Below, piece after piece: positions 21,709 to 32,571 of a stretch of 64,000 bases of DNA. The DNA lies in contig NZ_BAZR01000001.1 of assembly GCF_001315105.1 (NCBI RefSeq), forward strand, positions 434,001 through 498,000, given 5' to 3'. A program made the translations under genes and the position numbers. The notes beneath the pieces were generated by a model. The model ran no database searches. It worked only from the letters and a program-made list of their open reading frames with translations, and was not told the origin of the DNA. The DNA is from Paenibacillus sp. JCM 10914. Its GTDB lineage: Bacteria; Bacillota; Bacilli; Paenibacillales; Paenibacillaceae. Numbering within the stretch: position 1 is the first letter of the stretch; every line of letters begins with the position of its first letter.

Positions 21709-23189
21709 ATGCATATTGAAATGACTAACATTCATAAGTCTTTCGGTGCGAACCGGGTGCTGACAGGCGTGGATTTTGATCTCCGGGAAGGAGAGGTTCA
21801 CGCGCTTATGGGCGAGAACGGTGCTGGTAAATCCACGCTGATGAACATCCTGACCGGTCTTCATAGCAGGGATGATGGCAAGATCGTCATCGATGATCAG
21901 GAGACCTATTTCTCCAATCCGAAGGAAGCCGAAGAGAAGGGCGTCGCTTTCATTCATCAGGAGCTGAATATTTGGCCGGAGATGACGGTTCTGGACAACC
22001 TGTTTATCGGCAAGGAGATGACCTCGCGCTTCGGATTATTGAATATGAAAGAAATGAAGGCGCTTGCCAAGGAGCAGTTCAGCAAGTTGTCGGTTACGAT
22101 TCCGCTGACCCAAGATGCTGGCGAGTGTTCCGTGGGGCAACAGCAGATGATTGAGATTGCGAAAGCGCTGATGACCAGGGCGAAGGTCATTATTATGGAC
22201 GAGCTACGGCGGCCTTAACGGAACGGGAGATCGAGAAGCTGTTTGACGTGATTCGTTCATTGAAGCAAGAGGGCGTATCGGTCGTGTACATCTCGCACAG
22301 GATGGAGGAAATCTTCACCATCTGTGATCGAATTACCGTGATGAGAGATGGGAAATCCGTTGATACGAAGCCGATTCCGGACACGAATTTCAATGAAGTG
22401 GTCAAGAAAATGGTGGGCCGGGAGTTAACCGAACGTTATCCGACAAGACATCCCAAACCTGGCGAACCTGTGCTTGAGGTGAAGGGGCTAAGCAGTAAAA
22501 GCCGCTTCGAGCATGTAAGCTTTACCGTAAGAGCCGGTGAAATCGTAGGTGTATCAGGTCTGATGGGTGCAGGGCGTACCGAGATGATGCGAGCGATCTT
22601 CGGACTCGATTCCTTGGATAGCGGCGAGGTTTGGGTCAGAGGCAAGCAGGTCCAGATCAAGAAGCCGGATGACGCCCTAAGGCATGGCATTGGCTTTATT
22701 ACGGAGGATCGCAAGGACGAAGGGTTGATCCTGGATTTCTCGGTGCGAGAGAATATGGCGCTTCCCAATCTGTTCAGCTTTTCGGAAAGAGGGTTCATCT
22801 CGGGGAAGAAAGAGAAAGAATTCGTTGATTCCCTGATTAAACGGCTGCACATCAAGACCCATAGCTCCGAGACGCTCGCACGCAATTTGTCAGGCGGTAA
22901 CCAGCAGAAGGTGGTCATCGCCAAGTGGATCGGGATCGGTCCCGGCGTGTTGATCCTGGATGAGCCGACCCGTGGCGTGGATGTCGGTGCCAAGCGTGAA
23001 ATCTACCAGCTCATGAACGAGCTGACCGAGCGCGGAGTAGGCATTCTGATGGTATCCTCGGACCTGCCGGAGGTTCTGGGCATGAGTGACCGGATTCTTG
23101 TCGTTCACGAGGGCAGAATCACCGGCGAATTAGACGGAGCAGATGCAACGCAGGAGAAAATCATGACTTTAGCTACAGGAGGACAGTAA
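21709..23189 (+). CDS. rbsA: Ribose ABC transporter ATPase RbsA (frame break)
   Basis: Tandem-domain CUT2 ATPase that powers ribose import. First half: Walker [10 protein letters not shown] near residue 36, signature [15 protein letters not shown], Walker B VIIMDEP. Second half: [19 protein letters not shown] in the degenerate Walker A position, signature [14 protein letters not shown], Walker [16 protein letters not shown]. The frame breaks at about 22204 (one C missing); repair restores [20 protein letters not shown] and about 493 residues. Ribosome site GATAAGGAGG precedes ATG 21709. It ends two bases before rbsC. Confidence 0.94.
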
Positions 23190-23190
23190 T

Positions 23191-24158
23191 ATGACAACAG
23201 TTAACGACGCAAAGTCGGGAAAAGGATTTAACGTTTCCGGCCTGACGCAAAAGCTAGGCCCGCTGCTCGGGCTCATTATTCTCATTGTCATCGTCTCGGT
23301 GTTGAATCCGAGCTTCCTCGAGCCGCTGAATATTCTGAACCTGCTGCGGCAGGTATCGATTAATGCTTTGATCGCCTTTGGCATGACGTTCGTTATTCTG
23401 ACCGGCGGCATCGACCTGTCCGTTGGCTCCATTCTGGCATTATCCAGCGCCTTCGTTGCCAATATGATGGTTGCCGGCTTCGATCCGATTCTGGCCATCA
23501 TTATCGGCGTTGCGCTTGGTGGCGTCATGGGTATGATCAACGGTGTCATGATTACGAAGGGCAGAATGGCCCCGTTTATCGCAACTTTGGCAACGATGAC
23601 GATATTCAGGGGTTTGACGCTTGTCTACACGAATGGTAACCCGATTACGGGTCTAGGCGACAGCTTGTATTTCAATTGTTTGGCCGTGGATATTTCTTCG
23701 GTATTCCAGTACCGGCGATTACGATGATCATCACGTTTGCTCTGTTGTGGATCATTCTTCACAAAACATCATTCGGCCGCAAAACGTATGCGATCGGCGG
23801 TAATGAGAAGGCTTCGCTCGTATCAGGTATTAAGGTATCCCGCGTCAAGATCATGATCTACTCACTGGCGGGAATGTTGTCCGCGCTAGCAGGGGCCATT
23901 CTGACCTCCCGTTTGAATTCGGCGCAGCCAACAGCAGGCACATCCTATGAGCTGGATGCGATTGCCGCGGTGGTTCTTGGTGGAACAAGCCTTACGGGTG
24001 GCCGCGGCCGGATTGTCGGTACTCTGATCGGCGTGCTGATCATCGGCATTTTGAACAACGGTCTCAATCTGCTCGGCGTTAATTCCTTTTATCAGATGGT
24101 CGTCAAGGGTGTCGTGATCGCGATAGCCGTACTGCTCGACCGGAAAAAATCGGCTTAA
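23191..24158 (+). CDS. rbsC: Ribose ABC transporter permease RbsC (frame break)
   Basis: Inner-membrane CUT2 permease with about eight to ten hydrophobic segments. Characteristic stretches are NALIAFGMTFVILTGGIDLSVGS, FIATLATMTIFRGLTLVYTNG and DAIAAVVLGGTSLTGGRG. One A is missing at about 23675; repair reads DSLYFKLFGRGYFFGIPVPA and gives about 322 residues, the normal size. It partners RbsA and RbsB. Confidence 0.93.
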
Positions 24159-24171
24159 GGGGGAGAGGACA

Positions 24172-25092
24172 ATGAAGAAAAAAGTATCGGCACTTCTAAT
24201 ATCACTCATGTTGATCTTTGTGACCGGTTGTTCCCTAGAACCACCGGAATGGGCCAAGCCTAAGGCAACCGGCGATGTGACCGACATTAAGATCGGGCTA
24301 TCCATATCTACGCTGAACAATCCGTTCTTTGTATCCTTGAAGGACGGCGTTGTTGCCGAAGCGAACAAGCAGGGCATGGAGGTTGTCATCGTGGACGCGC
24401 AGAACGATTCTGCAAAACAGAGTAATGACGTGGATGATCTGATCCAGCAGGGCGTCAATGCCCTGCTGATTAATCCAACGGATTCATCCGCGATCTCGAC
24501 CGTCGTGCAGACAGCGAACAGCCTTGGGATCCCGGTCATTACACTGGACCGCTCCGCTGATCAAGGCGAGGTTGCGGCATTGGTCGCATCCGATAACGTC
24601 AAAGGCGGGCAAATGGCGGCAGAGTATATCGTAGAGCAGCTTGGCGAAGACACCAAGGTGATCGAACTGGAGGGTGTACCGGGCGCCTCGGCTACGCGTG
24701 AGCGCGGGAAGGGCTTCCATGATATCGCCGACGAGCAATTGAATGTGGCAGCCAAGCAAGCAGCGGACTTCGACCGGACGAAGGGTCTCACCGTGACCGA
24801 GAATCTGCTGCAAGGAAATCCGGATGCCAAAGCGATCTTCGCTCATAACGATGAGATGGCGCTTGGCGCGATCGAAGCGATTCAGAGCTCGGGCAAGGAC
24901 ATCATCGTCATCGGATTTGATGGTAATGAGGATGCGCTGAAGTCGATTGAAGCCGGGAATCTAACCGCAACGGTTGCCCAGCAGCCGCAGCTGATCGGTC
25001 AGCTTGCAGTGGAGGCTGCACGCGATGTGCTTCAAGGCAAAGAGGTGGAGGAGAACATTGCCGCCCCACTGAAAATGGTCGTCAAGGAATAG
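24172..25092 (+). CDS. rbsB: Ribose-binding lipoprotein RbsB
   Basis: Extracellular ribose-binding protein held by a lipid anchor. The lipobox VTGCSLEP follows the signal sequence, with Cys at residue 20. The two-lobed type I binding fold is visible in IKIGLSISTLNNPFFVSLKDGV, ALLINPTDSSAIS, VIELEGVPGASATRERGKGF and IFAHNDEMALGAIEA. Length 306. Last gene of the rbs operon, followed by a strong terminator. Clean frame. Confidence 0.94.
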   Translation: MKKKVSALLISLMLIFVTGCSLEPPEWAKPKATGDVTDIKIGLSISTLNNPFFVSLKDGVVAEANKQGMEVVIVDAQNDSAKQSNDVDDLIQQGVNALLINPTDSSAISTVVQTANSLGIPVITLDRSADQGEVAALVASDNVKGGQMAAEYIVEQLGEDTKVIELEGVPGASATRERGKGFHDIADEQLNVAAKQAADFDRTKGLTVTENLLQGNPDAKAIFAHNDEMALGAIEAIQSSGKDIIVIGFDGNEDALKSIEAGNLTATVAQQPQLIGQLAVEAARDVLQGKEVEENIAAPLKMVVKE

Positions 25093-25098
25093 GATAGC

Positions 25099-25161
25099 AC
25101 AGCGAGAAAAGAGCGTCCCACCGGAGCAAGTAGTCCGGAGGGAACGCTCTTTTCTCGCTGT
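25099..25161. terminator. Strong bidirectional terminator
   Basis: An 18-base perfect stem (ACAGCGAGAAAAGAGCGT, 25099-25116, with its complement at 25144-25161) contains an inner CCC-A-CCGGA / TCCGG-A-GGG stem. It separates the rbs operon from the convergent response-regulator gene and carries A- and T-runs inside both arms. Confidence 0.88.
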
Positions 25162-25191
25162 TATGTCATCGTCATTAGATGCACCTTGTCC

Positions 25192-26823
25192 TTATCGATC
25201 GCCACCTGCCACATCCTGCTGACCGCTGTATCCTGCGTGAGCGCTTCTCCTGAACTCACTCGGCGACCAGCCTGTATCTTGCTTGAAGAGCTTCGAGAAA
25301 TAGGAATAGTTGGCATAACCGACTTTGGTCGCGATCTGGTACACCGACAGTGGCGTTGTCTCCAGCAAATGCTTGGCAGCCTTGATTCGTGCTTCGATTA
25401 TATAATTCCCGAGAGAGATTCCGGTCTCGCGTTTGAAGATTCGCGCGAAATAATCAGGATTCAGATAGACTAGTTCCGCTAGGCTGGTACGGGTCAAATC
25501 CTCCCCAACATGGCGATGAATGTATTGCTTGATCTCCTCAACGACCGTGCGCGATTGATCGGCATAGTGCTGGTATTCGGCTGCCGTGCTGACGAGATAT
25601 TCCATGTACTTCTCCATATCTTCAATCGAGTTCAGCGATTGCATGAATAATTGGTCGTTGGTTGTGCCGGTATACAGCTTATGGGCCTGAATCTGTTTGT
25701 TCTTCAGATAAGAATAGACGAGCTGTACGAGATCCAACCGGAATAACCGCAGCACGGAGGCGTTGTATACTCCCTTATGCGCTAGATCTCGTAAATAACG
25801 TCGTATCTCATCCAGAAAATGAGATGTGCGGCCTGCTTGAAGCCGCTCTTCCCATTCGTGCAGATTAGGCGGAGTATATATTGTATCCTGGAGCTGCAGC
25901 CGCTCCACAAAAAATATGCCGTTGCGCAGCTTGATCATCTCTTCATTCATCTGCAGCAAATCACGAATCGACTTCTGAACATGCAGCAGCGATACGGTGG
26001 AGGATACGTTGCAGCAGGCGTCGCTCTTTAGGAACAGATTGGCCTTCTCGATAAATGACGTACATACGCACTCGATCACGTGTGCATCTGGTTGGTCTTG
26101 CCACTTGATGATGACGATCCAGTGATAATCCTTGTGCTCCACCACGCGTTCGATCGTGAAGAGTGGATCTTGGAACAATTCTGTCAGCACATTAAGCAGG
26201 GCATAATCGAACAGTTCCTTGTCTTCCTTGCCAAGGCTGCGGTCGTAGGGAAAGATTGTCAACAAGAGGGGCAGGAACAGATCGGATATATCATAAGCAA
26301 GTTTTTGTTCGGCGATATGCGCTGCCATAGCCTGGGGGTCAGGCGCGGTTTTATATTCCTTGATGAGCTTGCTCCAGAAATGTTCCTGCAGTTTGTTTTG
26401 ATTTTTTCTCCACAAATCCCCGTCCTGGAGCGCTTCTTCATATCGCTGCTGTTCTTTTGCCTTATATATCGCTTTGGAGATAATCAGACTAAGCTTGTCG
26501 AATTCAATCGGCTTCAGAAAATAATCAAAGCTTTGCAATTCAATCGCTTTTTGCGCGTAATTAAAGTCGGCATAGTTCGTTAGAAATATCGTCTGGATGC
26601 TGTACTGCTCTTCGCGAATCCAGGCCAGCAGCTCCAGGCCGCTGCCTTGCGGCATTTCAATGTCACAGATTAGAATCTGGACGGATTGTTCGAGCAGAAC
26701 ATCCCTTGCCTGCGTTACGCTGTAAGCCGTAAATACCCGTTCGATGGAGAGCGCGTGCCAATCAATCTTTTTCTCTAACGCCGCAACCACGAAATAATCA
26801 TCATCCACCAGCAGTACGTTCAT
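25192..26823 (-). CDS. YesN-type AraC response regulator
   Basis: Response regulator of a two-component system for sugar transport. The receiver begins MNVLLVDDDYFVVAALEKKI, with phospho-Asp in ILICDIEMPQGSG and Lys in YFLKPIEF. A long middle region of unknown fold follows, and the last 100 residues are an AraC DNA-binding domain (LTRTSLAELVYLNPDYFARIFK, then VGYANYSYFSKLFKQDTGWSP). Length 543. Its start overlaps the kinase end by 23 bases. Together they likely control the LplB/LplC transporter divergently transcribed at 28886; the repeats at 28684-28802 are the likely target. Confidence 0.9.
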   Translation of the reverse strand: MNVLLVDDDYFVVAALEKKIDWHALSIERVFTAYSVTQARDVLLEQSVQILICDIEMPQGSGLELLAWIREEQYSIQTIFLTNYADFNYAQKAIELQSFDYFLKPIEFDKLSLIISKAIYKAKEQQRYEEALQDGDLWRKNQNKLQEHFWSKLIKEYKTAPDPQAMAAHIAEQKLAYDISDLFLPLLLTIFPYDRSLGKEDKELFDYALLNVLTELFQDPLFTIERVVEHKDYHWIVIIKWQDQPDAHVIECVCTSFIEKANLFLKSDACCNVSSTVSLLHVQKSIRDLLQMNEEMIKLRNGIFFVERLQLQDTIYTPPNLHEWEERLQAGRTSHFLDEIRRYLRDLAHKGVYNASVLRLFRLDLVQLVYSYLKNKQIQAHKLYTGTTNDQLFMQSLNSIEDMEKYMEYLVSTAAEYQHYADQSRTVVEEIKQYIHRHVGEDLTRTSLAELVYLNPDYFARIFKRETGISLGNYIIEARIKAAKHLLETTPLSVYQIATKVGYANYSYFSKLFKQDTGWSPSEFRRSAHAGYSGQQDVAGGDR

Positions 26824-28567
26824 TTGCGAACAGCCCCCTTTCGTCTAATGGAGCGGGTGCAGGCAGATAGATCGTTACACAAGCCCCGCCATCCTTCTGA
26901 TTCCTGAAACACAACTGAGCCCTGTGCTGATAGAGCAGTTCCAGTCGCTGCAATACATTCATGATTCCGATATGTTTGCCCTCCGATTGATCAAGCGCCT
27001 TGCCCCCGGTGAGCTTCTCGAGCACGTCAGCAGGGAAGCCGGGTCCGGTATCGGCGATCTCAATCGCCATGTATCTTCTCTCCTCATCTTCATACAAGCC
27101 GACCGTCAGCTGAATCTGCAATAATCGGTCCCTGGAGACGGCATATTTGATCGTGTTCTCAATGAAGGTCTGCAAGATCAACGGCGGGATAGTCAGTCCG
27201 GACATATCGTTACCCAAGCGAATCTCATATGAGAAGGCGTCCTGATATCGGTGCTTCTGAATCTCGAGATAGGTTCGCACATGCTCGATTTCGTCCGTCA
27301 GCGGAACCAGATTGTCATTGCTCTGAAAGATGTATCGGAAATACTTTGATGTGGACAGGGACATGTATTCGATCTCCCGGAACATCTGCATTTGGGCCAT
27401 GCTGTAAATATTCGTCAGGCAATTCAGGAAAAAATGTGGGTTGATCTGCAGCTTCATATAATCCAGCTGAATTCGCTGTTTCTCCAGCTCTTGTTCATAA
27501 AGGTCGATCTTGAATTTCTTGATCTGCTCCACAAGTAATTTGAACTGAGAGTTGACCTGTTCCAGCTCCGTAATCTCGCTGCTCTTGAAATCCAGATGCT
27601 CGCTATCTTCATGGATCCGCCGCAGATTCTCCGAGAAGTTCTGAATCGGCTTGAGCACTTTCCGCTTGAAATACAGCATGACGACGCTAAGCGTGCAGGT
27701 CAGCACGACGAATAGCAGCATGATGAGCAGTTGGGCGATCATAATCGTCTCGAATAAGCCGAATTGAATGACCAACTGAACTTTGAACGAAGCGTTGGAG
27801 AATTCCTTGGTCACCGTCGTTCGAGTCTGGGAGAACGTAAACAAGGAGGACTTGGCGCTGTTCAGCGTCTCCGGACTCACTGCCTCCCCCTGACCAGGAC
27901 CCGAGATCGCCGTACCTGCGTGATCTACAAGCGCAATATAACCTTCTTCACCGAGGTTTAATTGTCGCAGCGGCCGAATCAGATTATCCGCGGAGATGAG
28001 ACAGATCAGATAGCGATTGTGAAAAGGAACGATGTTGATGATATAAGGTGTGTCTTTGACCATGATCGGGTTCCAATTCGAGTAGAAGGTCTCATACACA
28101 TTCTTCGAGTCCGTCAGGGATATGATCTGCGACTCCAGATCTTCGAACTCCGGGTAGGAGAGCGACATGGGTCCATAGTTCTGAAAAAAACGCTGGTCCT
28201 TCATATAGAAGAAAAAATCATACTCCTGCCCATAGTTTTTCTGCAACTCGTTGAATCGTTTGTGCACCTGCTCACTCGATTTGATGAAATCGACATACTC
28301 AGTCTCCGGGTCATCCATCGCCTTTACGCTCTCATCATTAGCCAGCGTCCATCCCATGTAATGATTAATGTAAGAAAAGTCATGATTGATCTGCCGAATA
28401 TAGAGATTGGCCGTATCCTGCAAGTACCGGGTGGATTGCTGTTTGACGATGTATATGGAAGTGAAGCTGATCACGAGATCGATCACGAGGGCGAAGATCG
28501 ATATGAAGAGCATGATTTTGACATAGTGCCGGATGGGATAAGGTTTATTGTTCAATGATTTAACCAT
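26801..28567 (-). CDS. YesM-type sensor histidine kinase
   Basis: Membrane sensor kinase of the His_kinase (PF06580) class. An N-terminal membrane segment (IMLFISIFALVIDLVISFTS) and a second (MIAQLLIMLLFVVLTCTLSVVML near residue 285) enclose an extracellular sensing domain of about 240 residues; a HAMP-like linker leads to the phosphoacceptor QINPHFFLNCL and an ATPase domain with ENTIKYAV and DTGPGFP. Length 588. Promoter-proximal in the pair with the overlapping regulator. A CcpA-like site lies just upstream at 28604. The ligand is unknown. Confidence 0.9.
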   Translation of the reverse strand: MVKSLNNKPYPIRHYVKIMLFISIFALVIDLVISFTSIYIVKQQSTRYLQDTANLYIRQINHDFSYINHYMGWTLANDESVKAMDDPETEYVDFIKSSEQVHKRFNELQKNYGQEYDFFFYMKDQRFFQNYGPMSLSYPEFEDLESQIISLTDSKNVYETFYSNWNPIMVKDTPYIINIVPFHNRYLICLISADNLIRPLRQLNLGEEGYIALVDHAGTAISGPGQGEAVSPETLNSAKSSLFTFSQTRTTVTKEFSNASFKVQLVIQFGLFETIMIAQLLIMLLFVVLTCTLSVVMLYFKRKVLKPIQNFSENLRRIHEDSEHLDFKSSEITELEQVNSQFKLLVEQIKKFKIDLYEQELEKQRIQLDYMKLQINPHFFLNCLTNIYSMAQMQMFREIEYMSLSTSKYFRYIFQSNDNLVPLTDEIEHVRTYLEIQKHRYQDAFSYEIRLGNDMSGLTIPPLILQTFIENTIKYAVSRDRLLQIQLTVGLYEDEERRYMAIEIADTGPGFPADVLEKLTGGKALDQSEGKHIGIMNVLQRLELLYQHRAQLCFRNQKDGGACVTIYLPAPAPLDERGLFANERTAGG

Positions 28568-28603
28568 GGTGAACGGGTGCGGCTCCTTTCCTGAGCCTTA
28601 ATA

Positions 28604-28617
28604 TGAAAGCGTTTTAA
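28604..28617. promoter_or_regulatory. Possible cre (CcpA) site
   Basis: TGAAAGCGTTTTAA matches the TGAAARCGYTTTCA form of cre except for one base near the 3' end. It sits 37 bases upstream of the kinase start on the minus strand, where catabolite control would make sense. Unproven. Confidence 0.4.
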
Positions 28618-28683
28618 TGTTGGTATAGCTATTATAAAGCGAATGGGCGCAAAAAACAGGTGGGGCTCTAACGGATTCGGCGA

Positions 28684-28802
28684 TAAAGTCCGGATACTGC
28701 AAGGTAAAGTCCGAATAACATCAGACTTCATCATGATAGTGGGCGGTTGTATCGCCTTAATTCTTGTTAAGGTCCGAATAGGACATCAAGCTAGTCCAAA
28801 TA
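28684..28802 (+). repeat. Phased direct-repeat array, likely response-regulator sites
   Basis: Copies of TAAAGTCCGAATA or near matches occur at 28684 (TAAAGTCCGGATA), 28705 (TAAAGTCCGAATA) and 28768 (TAAGGTCCGAATA), with a weaker one at 28790 (CTAGTCCAAATA core). Starts are 21, 63 and 22 bases apart, all close to whole numbers of double helical turns, so they face the same side of DNA. The last copy covers the -35 region of the promoter at 28797. Confidence 0.65.
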
Positions 28803-28825
28803 ACGCGGTCTGGCAGCCGTATACT
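28797..28825 (+). promoter_or_regulatory. Activator-dependent promoter of the LplB operon
   Basis: TATACT at 28820-28825 fits a -10 box; 17 bases upstream the -35 position holds CAAATA, a poor match to TTGACA and overlapped by the last repeat. Weak -35 plus an upstream repeat array is the usual layout for an activated promoter. Confidence 0.5.
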
Positions 28826-28885
28826 TGAGTTGCTTAGTCGGCATAGCATGCTGCGCAGGCAGGATGTTGCACAATAGAAAGGGGA

Positions 28886-29823
28886 ATGAAATTGAAGGCA
28901 GCTGAACTGAATCGCAGGGGGCAACAACCGACCCTTGGGCGGATTAGGAAGAACTGGGGCTTGTATTTATTGCTGCTGCCTGCCGTCATCTTGGTTTTGT
29001 TGTTCTCATACGTACCGATGTATGGCATCCTGATCGCCTTTAAGGATTACAGCCCGGCCGTAGGCATCATGGATAGTCCCTGGGCTGGTCTGAAATATTT
29101 CGAGAAGTTCTTTAACTCGTATCAATTCTCAACGACGATCATAAACACGCTGGTCATTAGCTTGTACAGCGTAGCGACATTTCCGATCCCGATCATGCTT
29201 GCGCTGATGGTCAACCAGATGCGGCAGAACTGGTTTAAGCGTGTTTTTCAAACGGTAACGTATATGCCGCACTTTATCTCCACCGTCGTTATGGTAGGAC
29301 TCATGCTGATCCTGTTCTCGCCGAGTTCAGGCTTGTCGGTAATTTGTTCCGACTCTTCGGCCTGGAAGCGCCAAATCTTATGGGATCGGCAAGCTTGTTC
29401 AGCAGCGTCTATGTATGGTCTGACGTGTGGCAGCATGCCGGGTGGGACAGCATCATCTATATTGCGGCACTGTCTGCGGTCAATCCGAGCTTGTACGAAG
29501 CAGCTACGATGGATGGAGCCAGCCGGTGGCAGAAGATCCGATTCATCGATATCCCGATGCTGATGCCGACGATGATCACGTTGTTGATTTTGCGGATTGG
29601 CGGTCTGCTGGGCGTGGGCTTCGAGAAGGTGTATCTGATGCAGAACAATCTAAACTTGTCCCATAGCGAGGTTATCTCCACGTACGTATATAAGATCGGG
29701 ATGCTGAGCAGCCAGTACAGCTTCTCATCTGCCATCAACTTGTTTAACACAATCATCAACTTCATTCTGTTGATAATGGTCAACCAGATCTCTAAGAAAT
29801 ACAGCGAGAACAGCTTATGGTAA
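28886..29823 (+). CDS. LplB-type ABC transporter permease (frame break)
   Basis: CUT1 permease of the LplB group for oligosaccharide or complex-sugar uptake. It starts with a basic cytoplasmic tail and RKNWGLYLLLLPAVILVLLF, and includes YVPMYGILIAFKDYSPAVGI, the hallmark of the group. The EAA loop is YEAATMDGASRWQKIRFIDIP. One G is missing at about 29335 in the middle; repair reads GLVGNLFRLFGLEAPNLMGS and gives about 313 residues. Ribosome site AAAGGGGA lies very close to the ATG at 28886; an in-frame TTG six bases later is an alternative start. First gene of the operon, 19 bases from the next permease. Confidence 0.88.
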
Positions 29824-29841
29824 CAAGGGAGGAGGGTTAGA

Positions 29842-30762
29842 GTGGGCACTATCAAAGTGAATGAGAATCTTTCACCGCCGCGACAGGTAAATACGCGTTC
29901 ATCGGACCGTGTACTGGAGATTGGGCTGTATGTGTTTGCCATCCTGATGTTGATTGTTCTCATCTATCCGTTATATTTCATTATTATCGCATCGTTCAGT
30001 GAACCGGCGGCCGTGGCAAACGGTCAAGTCTGGTTATTCCCGAAAGATTTTACGCTGGCGGGCTATCAGGAATTGCTGAAGCATTCTAATATATGGATTG
30101 GTTACAAAAATACGATTATCTACACCGTCGTCGGAACCGCTATCGGTTTGGTTGTGAATATATCGGCGGCATACGCGCTCTCAAGACGCGATCTGGTCGG
30201 CGGTAAATATATCTCATTGCTATTTATCTTTACGATGTTCTTCAACGGCGGTTTGATTCCCACGTTTATGACCGTTCGGGATTTTCAGCTCTACGATACG
30301 TTCCTTGTCATGGTACTCCCCTTTTCGGTGGCTGTCTTTAATATTATTGTGGCTAGGACCTTTTTCCAGAACAGTATCCCCGACGATTTATGGGAGGCGG
30401 CGCAGCTTGACGGTTGTGGCAATATTCGTTACTTCGTCACGATCGTCATTCCGTTATCGAAAGCGGTTATATCGGTCATCGCGTTATGGACGGCTGTCGG
30501 TCATTGGAACTCGTTTTTCAATGCTCTGATCTATCTAAAGGATTCCAGTCTGTATCCCTTGCAGTTGATTCTGCGAAATATTCTTGTTACCAACCAGATG
30601 CAATCCGCGATGGGAACAGGCGAAGCGCCCAGATTGCGTTAAGGCTCGCAAACATTATGCGATATGCGGTGATCATCGTCGCCACCGTACCGATTATGTG
30701 CATCTACGTTTGTGCAGAAGTATTTCAACCAGGGGGTGATGATCGGCGCCGTGAAGCAATGA
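29842..30762 (+). CDS. LplC/YtcP-type ABC transporter permease (two frame breaks)
   Basis: Second CUT1 permease, partner of the LplB-type protein. Segments: LMLIVLIYPLYFIIIASFSEP, SLLFIFTMFFNGGLIPTFM and the EAA loop WEAAQLDGCGNIRYFVTIVIP. It starts at GTG 29842 after GGAGGAGGG. One G is missing at about 30626 (GEAAQIALRLANIMRYAVI restored). A second break lies at about 30707, where two C residues appear lost; with them the C-terminus becomes YPFVQKYFNQGVMIGAVKQ, the standard ending for this family. Repaired length is about 307 residues. Confidence 0.86.
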
Positions 30763-30815
30763 GTCAGGCAATGGATTTACGGGTTCCATCAATAAGAAAA
30801 TGGGGGAAATGTAAA

Positions 30816-32431
30816 ATGAAGAAGAGCAATCGCGCCTACCGATTCAAGTTAGCTGGCACTATCGTTCTGGCTGCCGTTCTGTTATTTAATCTGGCAGGAT
30901 GCAGCGGCAGTGGCGATAAGGATCCGAAATCGGATGCGGCCGCATCCGATTTCAATCAAGAAGGCCTTCCCATCGTTAACGAGCCGATCACGCTGGATGT
31001 ATTGACCGTCCGTTGGGGTAATATGGGGGATACGTTCGTACAAAATCAGTGGTTGAAGGACTTGGAGCAGAGCACCAACGTGAAGATCAACTGGCAGGTC
31101 ATGTCCTCGAATGATTGGGGCGAGCAGAAATCGATTATGCTAGCGAGCGGAACGCTTCCAGATATCGTTTTCGGTGATATCGTATTCAGCGATGCCGATA
31201 TCGTGAACAACCTAACTTATTTCCGTCCACTGGACGACTATATTGATCAATATATGCCGAATTTGAAGGCCGCGATGGAAGAGACACCGGAAATGAAGCA
31301 AATGAGCACGTTCCCGGATGGCAAGATTTATTCGCTGCCAGCAAGACTTCCGTCCAGGCCGCAATCCTCGATTCAGCCGATTATCAACAAGACGTGGTTG
31401 GATAAGCTGGGTCTGGAAGTACCGGACAATACGGAAGAGCTGTATCAAGTGTTCAAGGCATTTAAGACGCAAGATCCGAATGGCAACGGCAAGCCTGATG
31501 AACTTCCGGTCAGCGGATCCGGCAATATCAGCATAGATCTGTTGAATCCATTCGGCATTACGGATATTAATGGCAACAGTATGATGGTGATTGACAATGA
31601 GCCAGTGTACTATCCGATTACAGAGAACTACAAGGAAGCGATCAAGTGGGCGCATAAGCTGTACTCAGAAGGCTTAATCGATCAAGAAATCTTCACGCAG
31701 GATAATACGATGTTAACGGCTAAGCATCAGAATCCGGATGTGCCGTTGGTTGGCTTCTCCAATCAGTGGGTACCGGACGCAGTCTTTGGTCAATGGAAGG
31801 ATCAATATATCGCCATTCCGTCCATTGCGGGTCCAGATGGCAAGCGCTATCAGGGCGGCGAGCCGCTCGGTATGAACCTGAGACGGAACGAATTCCTGAT
31901 AACAACATCGAATGAATATCCCGAAGTATCTGCACGCTGGCCGATCAGTTCTACACGAATGAAGCGAGTATTCAGAATTTCTGGGGGGCGATCGGCACGG
32001 TTATTCAGAAGAATGATGACGGTACGTATACGCTGATGAATCCGCCGGAAGGCACTAGTGCTGATGCATGGTACTGGGATCAGTCGGTCCGCGATTTCGG
32101 GCCGAAGTACGTAAGCCCTAGCTTTGAGAAGAATATCATTCTGGATGAGACGACTGGAGATGGTCTGAAGCTCGTCATTGACAAGTTAGGCAGCGAATAT
32201 GTCACCACGCCGTTCCCGAATGTCATGTACAGCGCTGAAGAATTCCTGGAGCTTCCTACACTCACCACCGACATTGACGGCTTTGTCGGCACGACACGCG
32301 CGAAGTGGATTTCCGAAGGCAAGATTGATGAAGAGTGGGACGCTTATGTCAAGAAGCTGAATGATATGGGACTCGAGCGACTGATGGAAATCCGTAAGGA
32401 TGCCTACAAGCGTTACACTAGCGTAAAATAG
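30816..32431 (+). CDS. LipO/YtcQ-type solute-binding lipoprotein (frame break)
   Basis: Extracellular binding protein for the LplB/LplC permeases. ATG at 30816 opens a signal sequence with lipobox LFNLAGCSGS, Cys near residue 29. The mature part has VLTVRWGNMGDTFVQNQWLK, SNDWGEQKSIMLASGTLPDI and FPDGKIYSLP, typical of this large-binding-protein group. One G is missing at about 31940; repair reads ARWADQFYTNEASIQNFWGA and gives about 540 residues. The C-terminal helix ends AYKRYTSVK. It follows the second permease by 53 bases. Substrate not readable. Confidence 0.88.
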
Positions 32432-32448
32432 ATCGGCCAATGAATGAC

Positions 32449-32485
32449 TGCCCCGCGCAATCAAAGGATGCTGTGCTGCGGGGCA
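32449..32485 (+). terminator. Possible weak terminator
   Basis: TGCCCCGC and GCGGGGCA form an eight-base stem around a 21-base loop, with only a short T-run (ATTTATAA). It may attenuate between the binding-protein gene and the oxidoreductase. Confidence 0.4.
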
Positions 32486-32571
32486 TGATTTATAACCTGA
32501 ACGATTGTGAGTGCCCGCTCATGGTCATCCTATTATTAATAAACTTTATGGAGCTTAGGAGTGCATCAAAG

